A stretch of DNA of 64,000 bases, taken from Thereva unica (taxonomy: Eukaryota > Arthropoda > Insecta > Diptera > Therevidae). The translations under genes were made by a program, and so were the position numbers. The DNA is taken from NCBI GenBank assembly GCA_949987705.1, contig OX465284.1, positions 114,869,163-114,933,162 on the forward strand, read 5' to 3'. Positions within the stretch are counted from its first letter, which is position 1. The number at the start of each line of letters is the position of its first letter. This document shows, piece after piece, positions 45,045 to 56,430 of the stretch. The notes under the pieces were generated by a model that was not told the origin of the DNA, did not search any database, and saw nothing but the letters and a program-made list of their open reading frames with translations.

Positions 45045-45200
45045 GAATTTTCATAATTTGATTCCCATGCCCAACTGCCCCAATACCCGCAATTTTCGTT
45101 TCCCGGAATTTGGTGATTCTTTCACCATGTACGAACTCATACTTAGTTCTACTCAAGCACAACGAATGGAGACCTTCCTGTAGATAATTTGAAGAACTCA
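45045..45200 (+). repeat. GGTTCCC-family repeat, left-hand relative of 40985-41140
   Basis: TTTTCATAATTTGATTCCCA, CCAACTGCCCCAATACC and TTAGTTCTACT have counterparts at 40985-41140 in the same orientation. The pair encloses about 3.9 kb, including the jockey-like and RTE-like elements. Confidence 0.6.
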
Positions 45201-47323
45201 GCTTGCTGTAGCTAGCTTGACGTGGTAGTCCTCTTTCTTAGATTACCATGATGAAAATTTCGTGTACATAGCTTTGGACGAAATTTTTTTGAGAAGCATT
45301 TATAGTTCATCTGGAAGTAGACACCAAATGGCACTCCCTGTTGAGACCCTATTGTTATATGTCCTCCAGAGACGCACAAAGATGAGTGCATCTTAGTTTA
45401 CCATTGGAAAATGACCAGAAATATAAAGTGCAGAAATCTCGATTTACAATACAACAAGCCACTGTAAAACAATAGCAACTCCATTCTTTTAACCTTGAAT
45501 TCCCAAATATAAGTAATAAATCAGTTCAGATCGAGAACAAATCAAAAATTTCGTACTATGGTATATTCATAACTGCATGGCATAGAACAATATTTAAAAA
45601 AATCATCTGACCAGAAGGATTTCCAGACATTTACAAGGGCTGTAAATGGCCGACAACAAAACAAATCCTCAGCATGGTCGAGTCCACTTTTATTGGAGTT
45701 AATTAATCGAAATTTTCCGCTTCAACATTTTTCATTCATAGACATTGGACGAAAGTTTCGCCAGTCTTGAATCATAACACTTGATTGGTCTTGGGAATTA
45801 TCGTTATAGAACAGAAAGAAGGGCGTTGGACAAAAACGCAATAAAATGACTTTTATTTCTCTGCTCAGCTAATTGTTTTATTTCTGGCCCTTCTTTGTAT
45901 GTATGGATGTATGTGTGTATGTCGAAGGAGAATAATGAAATTGAGTTTGGCCATTATCCAAAAATTTCAGAGCAATTGAATTTGGAATCGAGATGTTATT
46001 GGTCTTGTCGTGCTTAGATTTGAAAGTTGTTATTAATAATTGATGGTGTTTCAAGTAGACAGCAGTGGTAATTGTGGTAGTTAAATCATTGGTGTTACAC
46101 TCTTATCAGCAAACGAATTAGGAAATCGAAGTATACTGTTGACTGTAACTGCAAGCTTATTGGCGTGTATTGATGCACATATAAAAAGCTGAGAAGCACA
46201 GTATGCTCCTCGGAGAGCATATTCTAAATATTTCTGGAAGATGAATATTTCTTTAAGCTATGTCCAAATCTCAAAAGCAGCCGAATGATACCTTACAGAA
46301 CGAAAGTCAAACAAACAAAAAAAAAATAGCTTGAAGCACTTTTCTGTCGCTTAATCATAAATCACCAAGCTATCCAGCTATCAAAATTCATCAAGATAAA
46401 AATCTCTTAAAAATGTTTAAGGTGCCTTAACAAAACAAGATCTAAGCCTTTAGACTAAGAAGAGTTCACAGAAGGAGTAGCACCAGCACCAGCAGCAGCA
46501 AAAAAAATCTTCCTCGAGCAAGATTCCACATTCAACCCCCGGTGATGACTGGATGCTTTTTTTCACTCTCTCCCTTAAAACATCCCAAGTTTTTTTTATG
46601 CATAATTCGCCCTTTTTTTATAATCCGGCTACAAGAAGTAGCCCTTATTAAGAACTTGCAAATAGCCGTAAGCAAAGTAATAATAACATTTTCAGAAGGC
46701 GTTGGTACTTACAAACAAAATTACCAGAAAAGGGTTAAGAAAATGGCCATCTCCATGTTGTTCTTTGGCCTATAACACCAAAGTTTAAATGAATTTCGCC
46801 AACAGCAAATGAGCGCCGGGGATGGGGTATGCCCAACATGAAACGACGCTAATTAGAAGCTAAATAAATTTTTAATGCGGTTTCCAGAACCTTTGTGGAC
46901 TAATTTCCTCGGTTAGAAAGGAGAATTGCATCCCGGGCGTTACACTTTTTCGGGGCTAAGTAAATTTAACGTCATACTAATACGGTTTTTGGTGAGAGAA
47001 AGAGAGAGAGAGCAAGGCAAAGGACTCTGCGAGATTGTTTTAAAAATTAAATAAAGGACGCTTTAGTTGGTCGTCTTTTTATGGGGAAATTGCTGTCATA
47101 TTTTGGTTTTAAGGTTAAGGATCATATTTTGGTTTTTTTTGTTGCTCATTTCGTTTTTTCTGCTTGAATTTGAAGTCCGGCGGGCCTTTTTTGAGTAAAA
47201 ACACTTCACTTCATTCTTAAACAATCAATCATTCATCACAATCATTCTTAAATTCCCAGACTAAGGACAGGTCATGTTGCTGAAGGTCTCCTTCGACCAC
47301 TGCTATACAAAAAGAATCGACGT
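45201..47323. other. No supported gene; short simple repeats
   Basis: Small simple repeats occur: CAGCACCAGCACCAGCAGCAGC-like at about 46478-46500 and (GA)n at about 46995-47014. The frame at 46542-46775 has no domain. The rest appears unique. Confidence 0.45.
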
Positions 47324-47494
47324 CGAAGATTTTTTAAATAATTTAATCCTAAAAGTATGCAAAAATAAAATGATCAGTCCACCGAGGCGCTACGTCGTTA
47401 ATAGATTAGATAATGGCTTAGTTGCTTTAAAAAATTTCTAGACATCGATTTAAATAGGACACTAGGCCAACAATACTGATGCAAACGTTTTATT
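47324..47494 (+). repeat. 171-bp direct repeat, left copy
   Basis: Starts CGAAGATTTTTTAAATAA and ends CAACAATACTGATGCAAACG, then TTTTATT. It aligns along its whole length with 48456-48627 in the same orientation, with scattered substitutions. A partial third copy without RT neighbours is at 19592-19674. Confidence 0.85.
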
Positions 47495-47529
47495 GATCAA
47501 GCAGTTAATAGTTTCGGTTATATCACCGG

Positions 47530-48410
47530 TCCTAAAGGCATCTTGTAGCGATGCGAAGAGCACTTTCATGAATTCCTAAATGGCAAGCTAACTGATGATA
47601 ATGAGGCTCTACCAGTATCTGTTGATAGCACTGTGTTGCCGCCACCAAGCTTGGAAGAAGTTAGCAGAGCCATATCCCGGCTCAAAATCTGGGACTGCAC
47701 ATTAACGAAAGCAAAACGAAGTACATGGTGACCTGGTCTACAAGAACACCTAAAATTGGTCCCACAATCAAGGTAGAGGAACACGTGTTTGTAAAATCAT
47801 TCACCTACCTTGAGTCAATAGTAGCAGCCGACATTAGCATGGAACCAGAAACACGCGCACGACTGCTAAAAGCCAACAAAGCCTACTATAGTCTGTCAAG
47901 GCTCTTTAAATGCGATCATCTAACAATAACGTCTAAACTTTACTATTTAAGACGATGTCAGCTGTACTCACATATGCATCTGAAACGTGGGTGTTTAGCA
48001 AAAAGCACTTAAACCGCTTAGCAGTGTTCGAGAGGAAAATACTTCGGAGGATTGTTGGCCTCTTATGTGAGGAAGGACGCTTCCGGAGACTCTACAATAA
48101 CGAGATCTACGAGCGCTATCGCGACATATATGTTGTGTAGAGAATAAAGCTCGGGAGGCTCCGGTGGGCAGGGCATCTAGCTCGTATGAGTGAAGATGAG
48201 CCTGCTCGGAAAGTTCTCTGTAATAAGACCTGTGTGGTGCGACAACGAGGGAGACCCAACCTTCGCTGGAAGGATGGCGTAGACCAGGACGCTCAGAGCT
48301 TAGGGATGCCAAACTGGATGACATCGGCTCAGAATCGGAACCGGTGGAGAGAACAGTTGCGAGAGGCCAGGACCTGATCCCGGTAGTAGAGTCGTAAAAG
48401 AAGAAGATGT
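47530..48410 (+). pseudogene. Non-LTR reverse transcriptase with catalytic core deleted
   Basis: The first part reads EHFHEFLNGKLTDDNEAL, then PPPSLEEVSRAISRLK, the linker that precedes the RT domain. The sequence then jumps at about 47685 to LHINESKTKYM, which belongs after the YADD motif, so the whole palm is missing. It continues with VEEHVFVKSFTYLESIV, then TSKLYYLRR, TYASETWVFSKK, FERKILRRIVG, AGHLARMSEDEPARKVL and RGRPNLRWKDG, ending in an AAG-repeat tail. Some frameshifts (near 47960 and 48140) are present. Family: APE-type, as at 16208. It could not produce an active enzyme. Confidence 0.8.
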
Positions 48411-48455
48411 TGATGAAGGTATCCCTCAATCACTCCTATAAATAAAAAATTAACC

Positions 48456-48627
48456 CGAAAGATTTTTTAAATAAATTGATCCTAAAAGTATGCAAAAATA
48501 AAATGACCAGCCCACCGAGACGCTACGTCGTTAATAGTTTAGATAATTGATTAGTAGTTTTAAAAATTTGTTAGATATAGATTTAAATATAACGTGAGTC
48601 CAACAATACTGATGCAATCGTTTTATT
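48456..48627 (+). repeat. 171-bp direct repeat, right copy
   Basis: Starts CGAAAGATTTTTTAAATAA and ends CAACAATACTGATGCAATCG, then TTTTATT. With the left copy it brackets the deleted RT element in an LTR-like arrangement, but the ends are not TG...CA and the RT is of non-LTR type, so these are not ordinary LTRs. Confidence 0.85.
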
Positions 48628-51600
48628 CAACATCAGAAATTTAACTTCAAGATCATGCTACCTAATACCTTTCGCTTATTTTCTCTGAAACAAGTCTGAC
48701 GATCCATCGGCATGAAATTTTCAAATCTCTGCACAATATTTTTTCTAATCATTGGACTTAAGTGTGATTTTAAATGGTACAATTTACAACTTTTTTAATA
48801 GAAAATGTGCGGCTGAGTGGCATGTTTTTGATTAAGGACGCATGGTTGAAGCTCTATCGAAATTTGTGCCCTTAGAATACTAAACTTCCCCAAAATAAAA
48901 GTGGTGTGCCAGAATTTTATGACACTATGTATATTTCGATATGAAATTTTATGGGATGAAGTGTGTCAATTTATTCCTTCATAATGGACTAACAATCTAA
49001 AAAACATTGCTTATTTCCGTATAAAACCCACTCGTGATGCCTACACACTTATTAAGCAGCATAATCTTCACTTTACTTCACATCACATTTATTACTCCAT
49101 TCTGGATTGACTTTAAGACAATATCAAATTAAGATTCGATATCAGAGCACGTTTCTGGTTCCGCCTTAAGATCTTATAGATTTTCTAAAGAATCCAAAAA
49201 TCTATATAGAGAGAGGATGTGCGCCTAGCTGTGACGCTTCGGTAGCAAAGATTACCATTATCCTCTTTTGGAGGCACTGTCAATGGTAATTACCTCATCA
49301 TAATTCAGGCCATGCCCTGGGGGGAATAATGTTATTCTGACCGTACTTACCCCCGATATTAACCGAATTCCATTAAAATGCACAACAAGTTAATCATATC
49401 CAACCGAAAATAACCGAAAATCCCAATCAGGCGAAATAATCTCTTTAACCCATCAATGGGCGCCACTTGTACATACAGAAAGGATCTCCTCGGCCACTAG
49501 CGGGAGAAATTACAAGAAACGAGATTTTGGCTAAGGACACGTCTTTGCCTGAGTTAAGAGATTAGCACATGGAAAACTTTCCGACGACTGGGGGATGCGG
49601 CGGGGATGCCGTATAGACAAGGAGCAACTAAGATGTATCCTTATTCAGGGATAGGGAGAGCACGGGTGGATCCTTGTCGTACAAGGGTCGCTATGTTCAA
49701 CAAAAATGAGTTAAGTGAGCCATGTTAGGACCCATAGATGTTGCCCAGACACGGGGGAGAGACTGTTGTATGGCTCGGAATTTTTAAGGATTGCATTCAA
49801 AATCATTTCATATGTTAAGGACGAGATTTTCAAAGTTTTGATAGGATTTGTGGTTTTGATAGTGTTTTTCTTTCACATGGCATCGACGACCCAAGATTTC
49901 CAGCTTTCTTCTAGATTGAATTTTAATATTGCATAAGCTTAGGCTGAAAAAATTAGCTAGCCTCGGCGGCTATTATTGACAGATTTGCAGTATCCTTCCA
50001 GATTCGCCCTTAAATATCGGTCCTGTAATTAAAATTACTTCGTAATCAATCAACTTCAGACTAATTATACTCGTATCTGCTTTAAATTCAAGCCACCCGG
50101 GCATCGCCCCGCCATTAAGGGGTTTCATTTATTATCATCAACAAAACCACCCCCCCACCATTTGCAGCAAAATTGTTTGAGAGACAAATCGAAATTTCTT
50201 GAGGGCTTTGAGGTTTTCCTCGCCTTTAATACAATGGAGGCAAGAGCGAATAGATAGAATTCACCAAGACACCAATTTTATAGCCAACCCCATCGTCTTG
50301 AGAGAGCGAGAGTGGCATAGGGATTTCCCTTAAATCTTCCAAGTTAATGATTTTCTGATCATGACTTGAGTCTCTTGGTCCTTCGCTGCTATGTCCTTGT
50401 TTTTCGGCATAAGAATATATAAACACAGATGTATGTAGTGGATGTGGTGGTGGGTGACTGGTGTGGGCTCTTCTACTATAATATAAAGAAGGGAAACACA
50501 CCTTCTTACACTGATGGTGTCCCCGCATTTTAATTGTACGGATGCTGCTGCATATTTTTAGGCATGCAAATAAGGCTAGTCCTTGGGGAAGCAATGCCTT
50601 AAGGGAAGTCTTTAGTAAAATTCTATAATGTTGGAGGAGCGGAGACCAGGACTGTGAACGTCTGGGCGACGCAGCTTAATTTGCCATCTGACGGCCTTAT
50701 TAAGGAGAAATGTAAGATTTTGTCGTTATTTATGCAAAACGTTACATTTATATTCAAATAAAAAATATTCATGAAATTAAAATCATTTTTTTTAAAGGAA
50801 AATCCTAAATTATTAGCTTATAAAGGAGAATTGAATTTAATATTTCTGTCATTTTTTTTAAGTCAAGTAAAAGAGAAAAAAAACTTTATCCTCAGGTGTA
50901 TTTGAAAAATGCAGGACTCTTTTATAGTTTCTATTTGAGAAAGTTTTTATCCTAGAGATTATGCAATTTTTCAAAGGGAGACGAAGGAAGAGAAGTAGCT
51001 TATTTCATCTCAGGGGGTCGAATCTAAGCATCACCGTATCTGCCGGGGTCCCTCAAGACTCCATACTATGATTCTCGAATTCCTAATCTCATAGCTTTAC
51101 CATTGGCGGTTCTCTGCGTTACTCTTATACTTGCAATAATTCAATAGAAACACGTGTCATATCTTGTCTTTAATACCGGAAGCTCATGCCCAATTGCATC
51201 AACAGAGTCATTGTACTCATTACTGACTGCGATCGTAAACATGCGTCCAATTGATTAATTCCAAAACGAAGGAGTGTTTTTTCTCTAATATAGGCTCCAC
51301 CACTATCCCTGCAATTTCAGTGGACAAAAGGATCATTTGTTTCAAATACATTGGTAAAGAAATAGAATCACGTAGAACAACCTTTTAAAGTCACAGATTC
51401 TTATAACATCCAGAAGTTCAAAGGCGAATACCATCATCACCTTATTCACCATCCACTAGTCCCCTCTAACGCGTTTGTTTCTTTTTGGCTAAGTTTACTA
51501 CCGGATATTTCACCAGCACAGTCACTGATCACCCTTTTTTGCGATCTTTGCAATATTCTCGTGTTTCTTGGATGTACCCAGCCATTCTTTCCAAATTTCT

Positions 51601-51759
51601 CAAAAGAGTTTGGAATTTCTGTTGATAGCTACAAGTCAAACTCAAAAAGTTCTGCGCAAATAGAAACTTTTCCGAAAGGTTTAAGGCTCTCCATCTTGTG
51701 TATAGCATTCATTAGCTTTGCCTTGGAGGAAACTTGAAGGATTTCTCAATTATAAGCTA
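48628..51759. other. No supported gene; unique-looking DNA
   Basis: Mixed composition, more balanced around 49.3-50.6 kb. A minus-strand frame at 50226-50594 (122 codons) has no recognisable domain. No shared repeats or element ends seen. Confidence 0.4.
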
Positions 51760-52215
51760 ATTCAGCGCTGCTGAATTGCATCATTTCTCGCCTGCTTTCT
51801 TATCTGAGACAGTATAATTGCCATTAGCCATCGAAAAATTTCTTGACGCATTGGAAGTACTATTCAGCGCTGCTGAATTGCATCATATCCCTCCTACGTT
51901 CTTATCTGAGACAGTATCATTGTCATTAGCCATCGAAAAATTTCTTGACGCGTTGGAAATACTATTCAGCGCTGCTGAATTGCATCATATCTCTCCTTCG
52001 TTCTTATTTGAGACAGTATCATTGTCTTAGTCATCGAAAAATTTCTTGACGCATTGGAAGTACTATTCAGCGCTGTTGAATTGTCCAAGCTTAGTATGTA
52101 GCACCGCTGAATTTGCTTTACGGCACGTCTATGCTCTTATCTGAGACATTCTGCTTGTCATTAGCCATCGAAAAATTTCTTAGCCTATCCGGATTACTAT
52201 TCAGCGTTGCTGAAT
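51760..52215 (+). repeat. Minisatellite, ~102 bp unit with palindromic start
   Basis: Units start at 51760, 51862, 51964, 52065 and 52199, giving lengths of 102, 102, 101 and 134, with a final partial unit. Each begins with the near-perfect palindrome ATTCAGCGCTGCTGAAT and contains CTTATCTGAGACAGTAT and CCATCGAAAAATTTCTT. The 134-base unit has an extra insertion that includes CACCGCTGAATTTG, a diverged echo of the palindrome. The frame at 51818-52030 is only the repeat. Confidence 0.9.
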
Positions 52216-54094
52216 TTTTCAATTTTTGTTTCCACTTTGCCTTTGGGATGTGAACGGCACTATACATGCCTTTATGCCTCGAGTCAGAAAAATACATTCG
52301 AGTACATGTGCAAAACGTTTATATGGAAAATATTCACTACTAAGATAAATTTACAGATAGGCCCTTGTACTGAAAGTCGAGTCGTGTGGCGTGACAAGCC
52401 GGGCTATTTCTCTTAACAAACTATAGTTCTAAAACCGCACAAAAGACAGAGTCTTAAACTTTACTATCCTTTTCATCCTTTAAATACCAACAAATCCCTA
52501 AAAAGAAAAAAAAGAATAATTCACATTTTTCAATAATTTCGAATTAGTTTCACGTTACAAAAATTCGCCGAAGACATTTTGTCCTTGCATTTGCAGAATA
52601 TCCAGCATCTTTCAAAGTTAGTTTATATTATCCTTGTTGGTCTACACTGGGAGGGAGACTTATGCTACAGAATACTAATTTCGGCAGACAGATGACATCA
52701 AGAAATATTAAATGTAACTTTACACCGTGTTAATCGCAACATGACATCTGGTGGCTTTAACGATTACGTGACTTGAACTCGAAACACGCAGGAACGCCTC
52801 CGGCATGATGAGGGAATTTTAATGTCGTCAATGTGTCCTTTTCTGAGATTTCGCCGTGAACCGAATTTTTCAGTTTTATGCCGCCAACCTGAAGGAGGGG
52901 AGAGGATCTGTTTTTATTTTTGCACAAATCACTTTTTAATTTCTAACCATCGGGATTTTTAAAATTAGTTAAAAACAATATCCCTTAAATTTCAGCGAAT
53001 CCTTGCTCTGTCCACGCAAGGTGAACGGCTCACTTAAGATTCTACATCATGATTTCTAGACGTAATAAAATCCACACCTTAATTGCTTTCTGTATCCTGA
53101 ATTCCAATACTTATATTACCCTTTTTGGTAAAGGGCGCACTCAAATTGCCTCCAGTGAAGGGGGAGCATCTTTCGAATGGATTCAGTTTTTCTTTGATAT
53201 ATGACGACAACGATCCTGTTCGTAGGTACGTTAATAAAACTTAAGGAATTGACCCACGTTGAAGCGATTTGTCTTGTCAACAAACGAATATGTTCCACTT
53301 GGGACGCACTCATAATATTTGTCCTGCAATCGAAGGATACTGCCGTTAAATGAATTTAGGGCCACATTGATTCCCGTCACGTTCGGGTATAACAATTTTT
53401 AGCCAGGATCATATTTGTAGTCAACAGGTTGAGGAGAGAGCGTGTTCTTTGTTTCGGTATGTGTAGTAAATAGGGAAATGGAAGAGTTTATTGAATAGAA
53501 GAATTTTTGGGGATTCTTTATGGAATTGTGTTATTTTGTGGCATTTTATTGTATATAAAAGGAAAAATCTGAGGGGTTTGTTGTGGCTTCAAAATTTTTA
53601 ACCCTATTATGGTTATATTGTAGAAAGTGACCACGTGTTTAGTTCGAACAGTTTCTTTCGATTTCTTCCCCGAATCGATTTCCTGGATCATGTCTGCGTC
53701 CCTTCAACTTTTTCTTGGTCCACCGACTGGACTATCACTTTCTGCACCAAGGCATGTAAAAACGGAACTGGGTTGCAGCCAGTATTCGTGATGTAGTGAT
53801 GCAATGGTGAAAGCGAATGGTTTCAAATTTTCATTGAACATTGCATTTTACGAAATACTCGGCTCGAGTAGCGTTGAGATCATTGGTGCATTATAAAGAA
53901 GTTCACTGGAATTACTTGTCTAGTTTTGCGCTCGTTTTTAAAGAATGAAGAGTAAAGCGGTAGGTGCTCTACTAACAACTTAGAGGTACGATTCTAGGCT
54001 CTTCGTTTTACAAGTTTTCTCGCCCCTATAGGATGCTTTCTATTTTCTCTCTACAACAGTTACGGTCTCGACAGCCAACAAAATAACAAGGAAT
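52216..54094. other. No supported gene
   Basis: Frames at 52207-52416 and 53116-53313 lack domains. The last few hundred bases may hold a decayed gag start or LTR of the element that follows, but no LTR pair was found. Confidence 0.4.
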
Positions 54095-54682
54095 GTATCT
54101 TCTGTGGGGAAAAGAGACTCTCCCAGGCCATCCAGATCACGTTGGCCACTGCTGCTGGCCAAACGTTGGCCAAACTTGTAGAGACAGCCAACAAAGTAAG
54201 AGAGAGGCTTCCACATGCGAACACCTCATACCCGACCGCCGTCCGTGCAACTCCGGCAAACAAGGAGGTATCGTTGGTGTCACTGAAACGCGACATCAGC
54301 AGACTGTCGTCCAGAATGGAGTAGTCTATCCGAAGCCCAGCCACCAGGGGCTAACAAACTGAAGGGTAGCCTGTGCTACTTCCATTACCGTTATGGTAGT
54401 GAAGCACACACCTGCAAGCCCAATGCAGTGTCGATGGTCGCCAAGCAAAATCGGCGAAAAAACCGTGCACCCCTAAAAAACTAAAGGAACAGGGAATCGA
54501 GATGAGTGAGTAAATAACAGGCCGCTCAGATGGCTTATTCCGTCCGCGACACCAACAATCGAATAGACTTTCTGATTGATTCGGGCGCGGGCGTATCTAT
54601 TGTTCCCGCCAAGGTGTTTCCGACCTACAACGAAAGTTTGAATGCCCGTCAGCACGCGGCCAACAGATCACTGATCCGTACT
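54095..54682 (+). pseudogene. Ty3/gypsy retrotransposon, gag end and protease
   Basis: About 54150-54330 encodes an Ala/Leu/Lys-rich gag-like stretch (TLAKLVETANKVRERL; ISRLSSRMEY), then LCYFHYRYG with a spaced cysteine (HTCKP), like the degenerate zinc-binding C-terminus of many arthropod gypsy gag proteins. About 54540-54680 encodes a retropepsin-like protease: RIDFLIDSGAGVSIVPAKVF, with the DSG active-site triad. Stops lie between the parts. The reading is cut at 54682 by a hAT-like insertion. Confidence 0.75.
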
Positions 54683-55661
54683 CAGGGCCGGTGCTTGAGG
54701 TTTTTGCGCCCGGTGCACTATACGATATTGCGCCCCATAAGCTGTTTATTTTTGAATGCAGTGGGCACTGACTGGATGGGAGAAATAATTGTCATAGTTT
54801 GCGTAAAATGCAAGATTGCACCCTAATAATAAGATTACATAAGGAGTTTCATATGTGTCAACATCCATCCAACAAAAATCTGCTAAAAACTTCGTTTGCG
54901 GAGAAGATAGTAGGAAGGCACGATGGGGTGGGCAGAATTTTCTGAATTCTTTCACTAAATTTTTGAATCAACTTTTTGACAGGTGAACGGTTGTTGCTGT
55001 TTTTTGTCTCCCTGTTGTTAGGAAAAGAAAAGAAAAGAGATTGCAGAAGGGAGAATTAGGGTTAAAAACAAGAACAACAAGCTGAAACATTCTAACATAA
55101 TGTTCGTTGTGAAAGTTGGCTCCTGTGAAACCTCATACGATTCTTCATCGAATCGAGAATGGACGATAGACGAGAATGTTAGACAGTAAAAGCACCAAAG
55201 CGGCCAGATGGTGTATCTCGACTGGGTCATTATGTATCTACACAGATGATTCAAAAGTTGGGAACAGGTTGTGGTATGTTTTCTGGGGCATTGAATATAG
55301 ATACCTCTTTTCGTCTACTCGATCATTGCAGCGTGTTCCAAACGGCCGAGATTTTTCTCTAATTTGGGAGATTGCTTCTGATTCTGCAAGACGAAGGTCC
55401 GTTCCTTCACTTTTTGAGTAAAATCTCGAGTAACATTTCAAGAGTTTATGAATATCTCGAAGCTAAAATCTCTGGGAACTTCCTGCCCGGAGAGAAGTAC
55501 AATTTCCCCTTTTTTTTCTTACATGAGAAAGTACAGGGACAGGAATTTGGTAATTGGAATTGAGTTTTAAACTTTTTTTTAAATCTTAATTTCTGATATT
55601 GCGCCCCCGTGAAATTGCGCCCGCAAGTGCACCATTCGCACATATGAAAGCGCCGCCCCTA
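54683..55661. mobile_element. hAT-like element, GCGCAATT family, copy 2
   Basis: Starts CAGGGCCGGTGCTTGA; the right end on the complement starts TAGGGGCGGCGCTTTC. A perfect 8-bp duplication, TCCGTACT, lies at 54675-54682 and 55662-55669. It is the same family as 31035-31948 in the opposite orientation, sharing TTTGCGCCCGGTGCAC and ATTGCGCCCC. Host reading resumes directly after the second duplicate. No transposase is apparent. Confidence 0.9.
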
Positions 55662-55669
55662 TCCGTACT

Positions 55670-56430
55670 TTCGGCATAAAGTTGCTCGCACTTCATCTCG
55701 GCATACGCTGAGGATCTTCTTGGAACTTTATAATAGTCGACACTTCTATAGCCATTATCGCGGCGAACTACTCGAATGGTCTGTCGATTTCCAAAATCGG
55801 CATTTAGTCAACAGCATTACGCGTTTTCGAGGCAATATGCGCGCCGCAGTCGACTAGAACCCTGAATCAACTCCACGCAGCCGTGGTGAAGTTAGAATTT
55901 GACCATATGGCACAACTGGGGATTTGTCGGCCTTCGTCGTCCCCCGCAGCATTTCCACTTCATCTGGTCCCTAAACGAGACTCACAATAATGGAGGCTGT
56001 CACTGTGCCTGATAGATATCCGATCCCGCACATACAGAATTTCTCCGTTAATCTTCACAGTTGCACAACTTCATCAAACGTCGATTTGGTACTTGCATAC
56101 CATCACATACCAATCGCTCCAAAAGACGTTTTCGGCTTACGGAATGCAGCACAAACTGTTCAAGGGTCATAGACAAAGTTATGAGTTATACTTGGACAAT
56201 ATACTTATCGCCAGTAAAACCGAGGATGCACAGCTCGAAGAGCTCTTTCAACGCCTCGATATCTTCGGCTAAACCATTAAGCTAGAGAAATGCGTTTTCC
56301 GTGCATAAGAGATCACGTTTCTAAGCCGATCGGGTTCAGGCTATCATTGATGTCGCCCTTCCAACTTCTGTCAATTCGATCAAGAAGTTTTTGGGAATCA
56401 TGAATTTCTATAATATTAAACGGTGCAGAT
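55670..56430 (+). pseudogene. Ty3/gypsy retrotransposon, protease end and reverse transcriptase
   Basis: Continues the element cut at 54682. It reads through a linker to KLEFDHMAQLGICRPSSSPA, then PLHLVPKRDS, VPDRYPIPHIQNF, VDLVLAYHHIPIAP, YLDNILIAS (the catalytic Y-DD position reads YLDN, so one aspartate is lost), LEELFQRLDIF and KKFLGIMNFY. Order and motifs match gypsy-type RT. Between AYHHIPIAP and the YLDN region a stretch is missing, with a jump directly to FGLRNAAQT-like sequence. RNase H, integrase and LTRs are not seen. Confidence 0.85.

Noticed and set aside
47324..48627. LTR retrotransposon
   Set aside because: The flanking repeats look like LTRs, but they lack TG...CA ends, and the protein is a non-LTR RT with an AAG-repeat tail.
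51760..52215. CRISPR-like array
   Set aside because: Units are ~102 bp tandem copies without unique spacers; this is a minisatellite in a eukaryotic genome.
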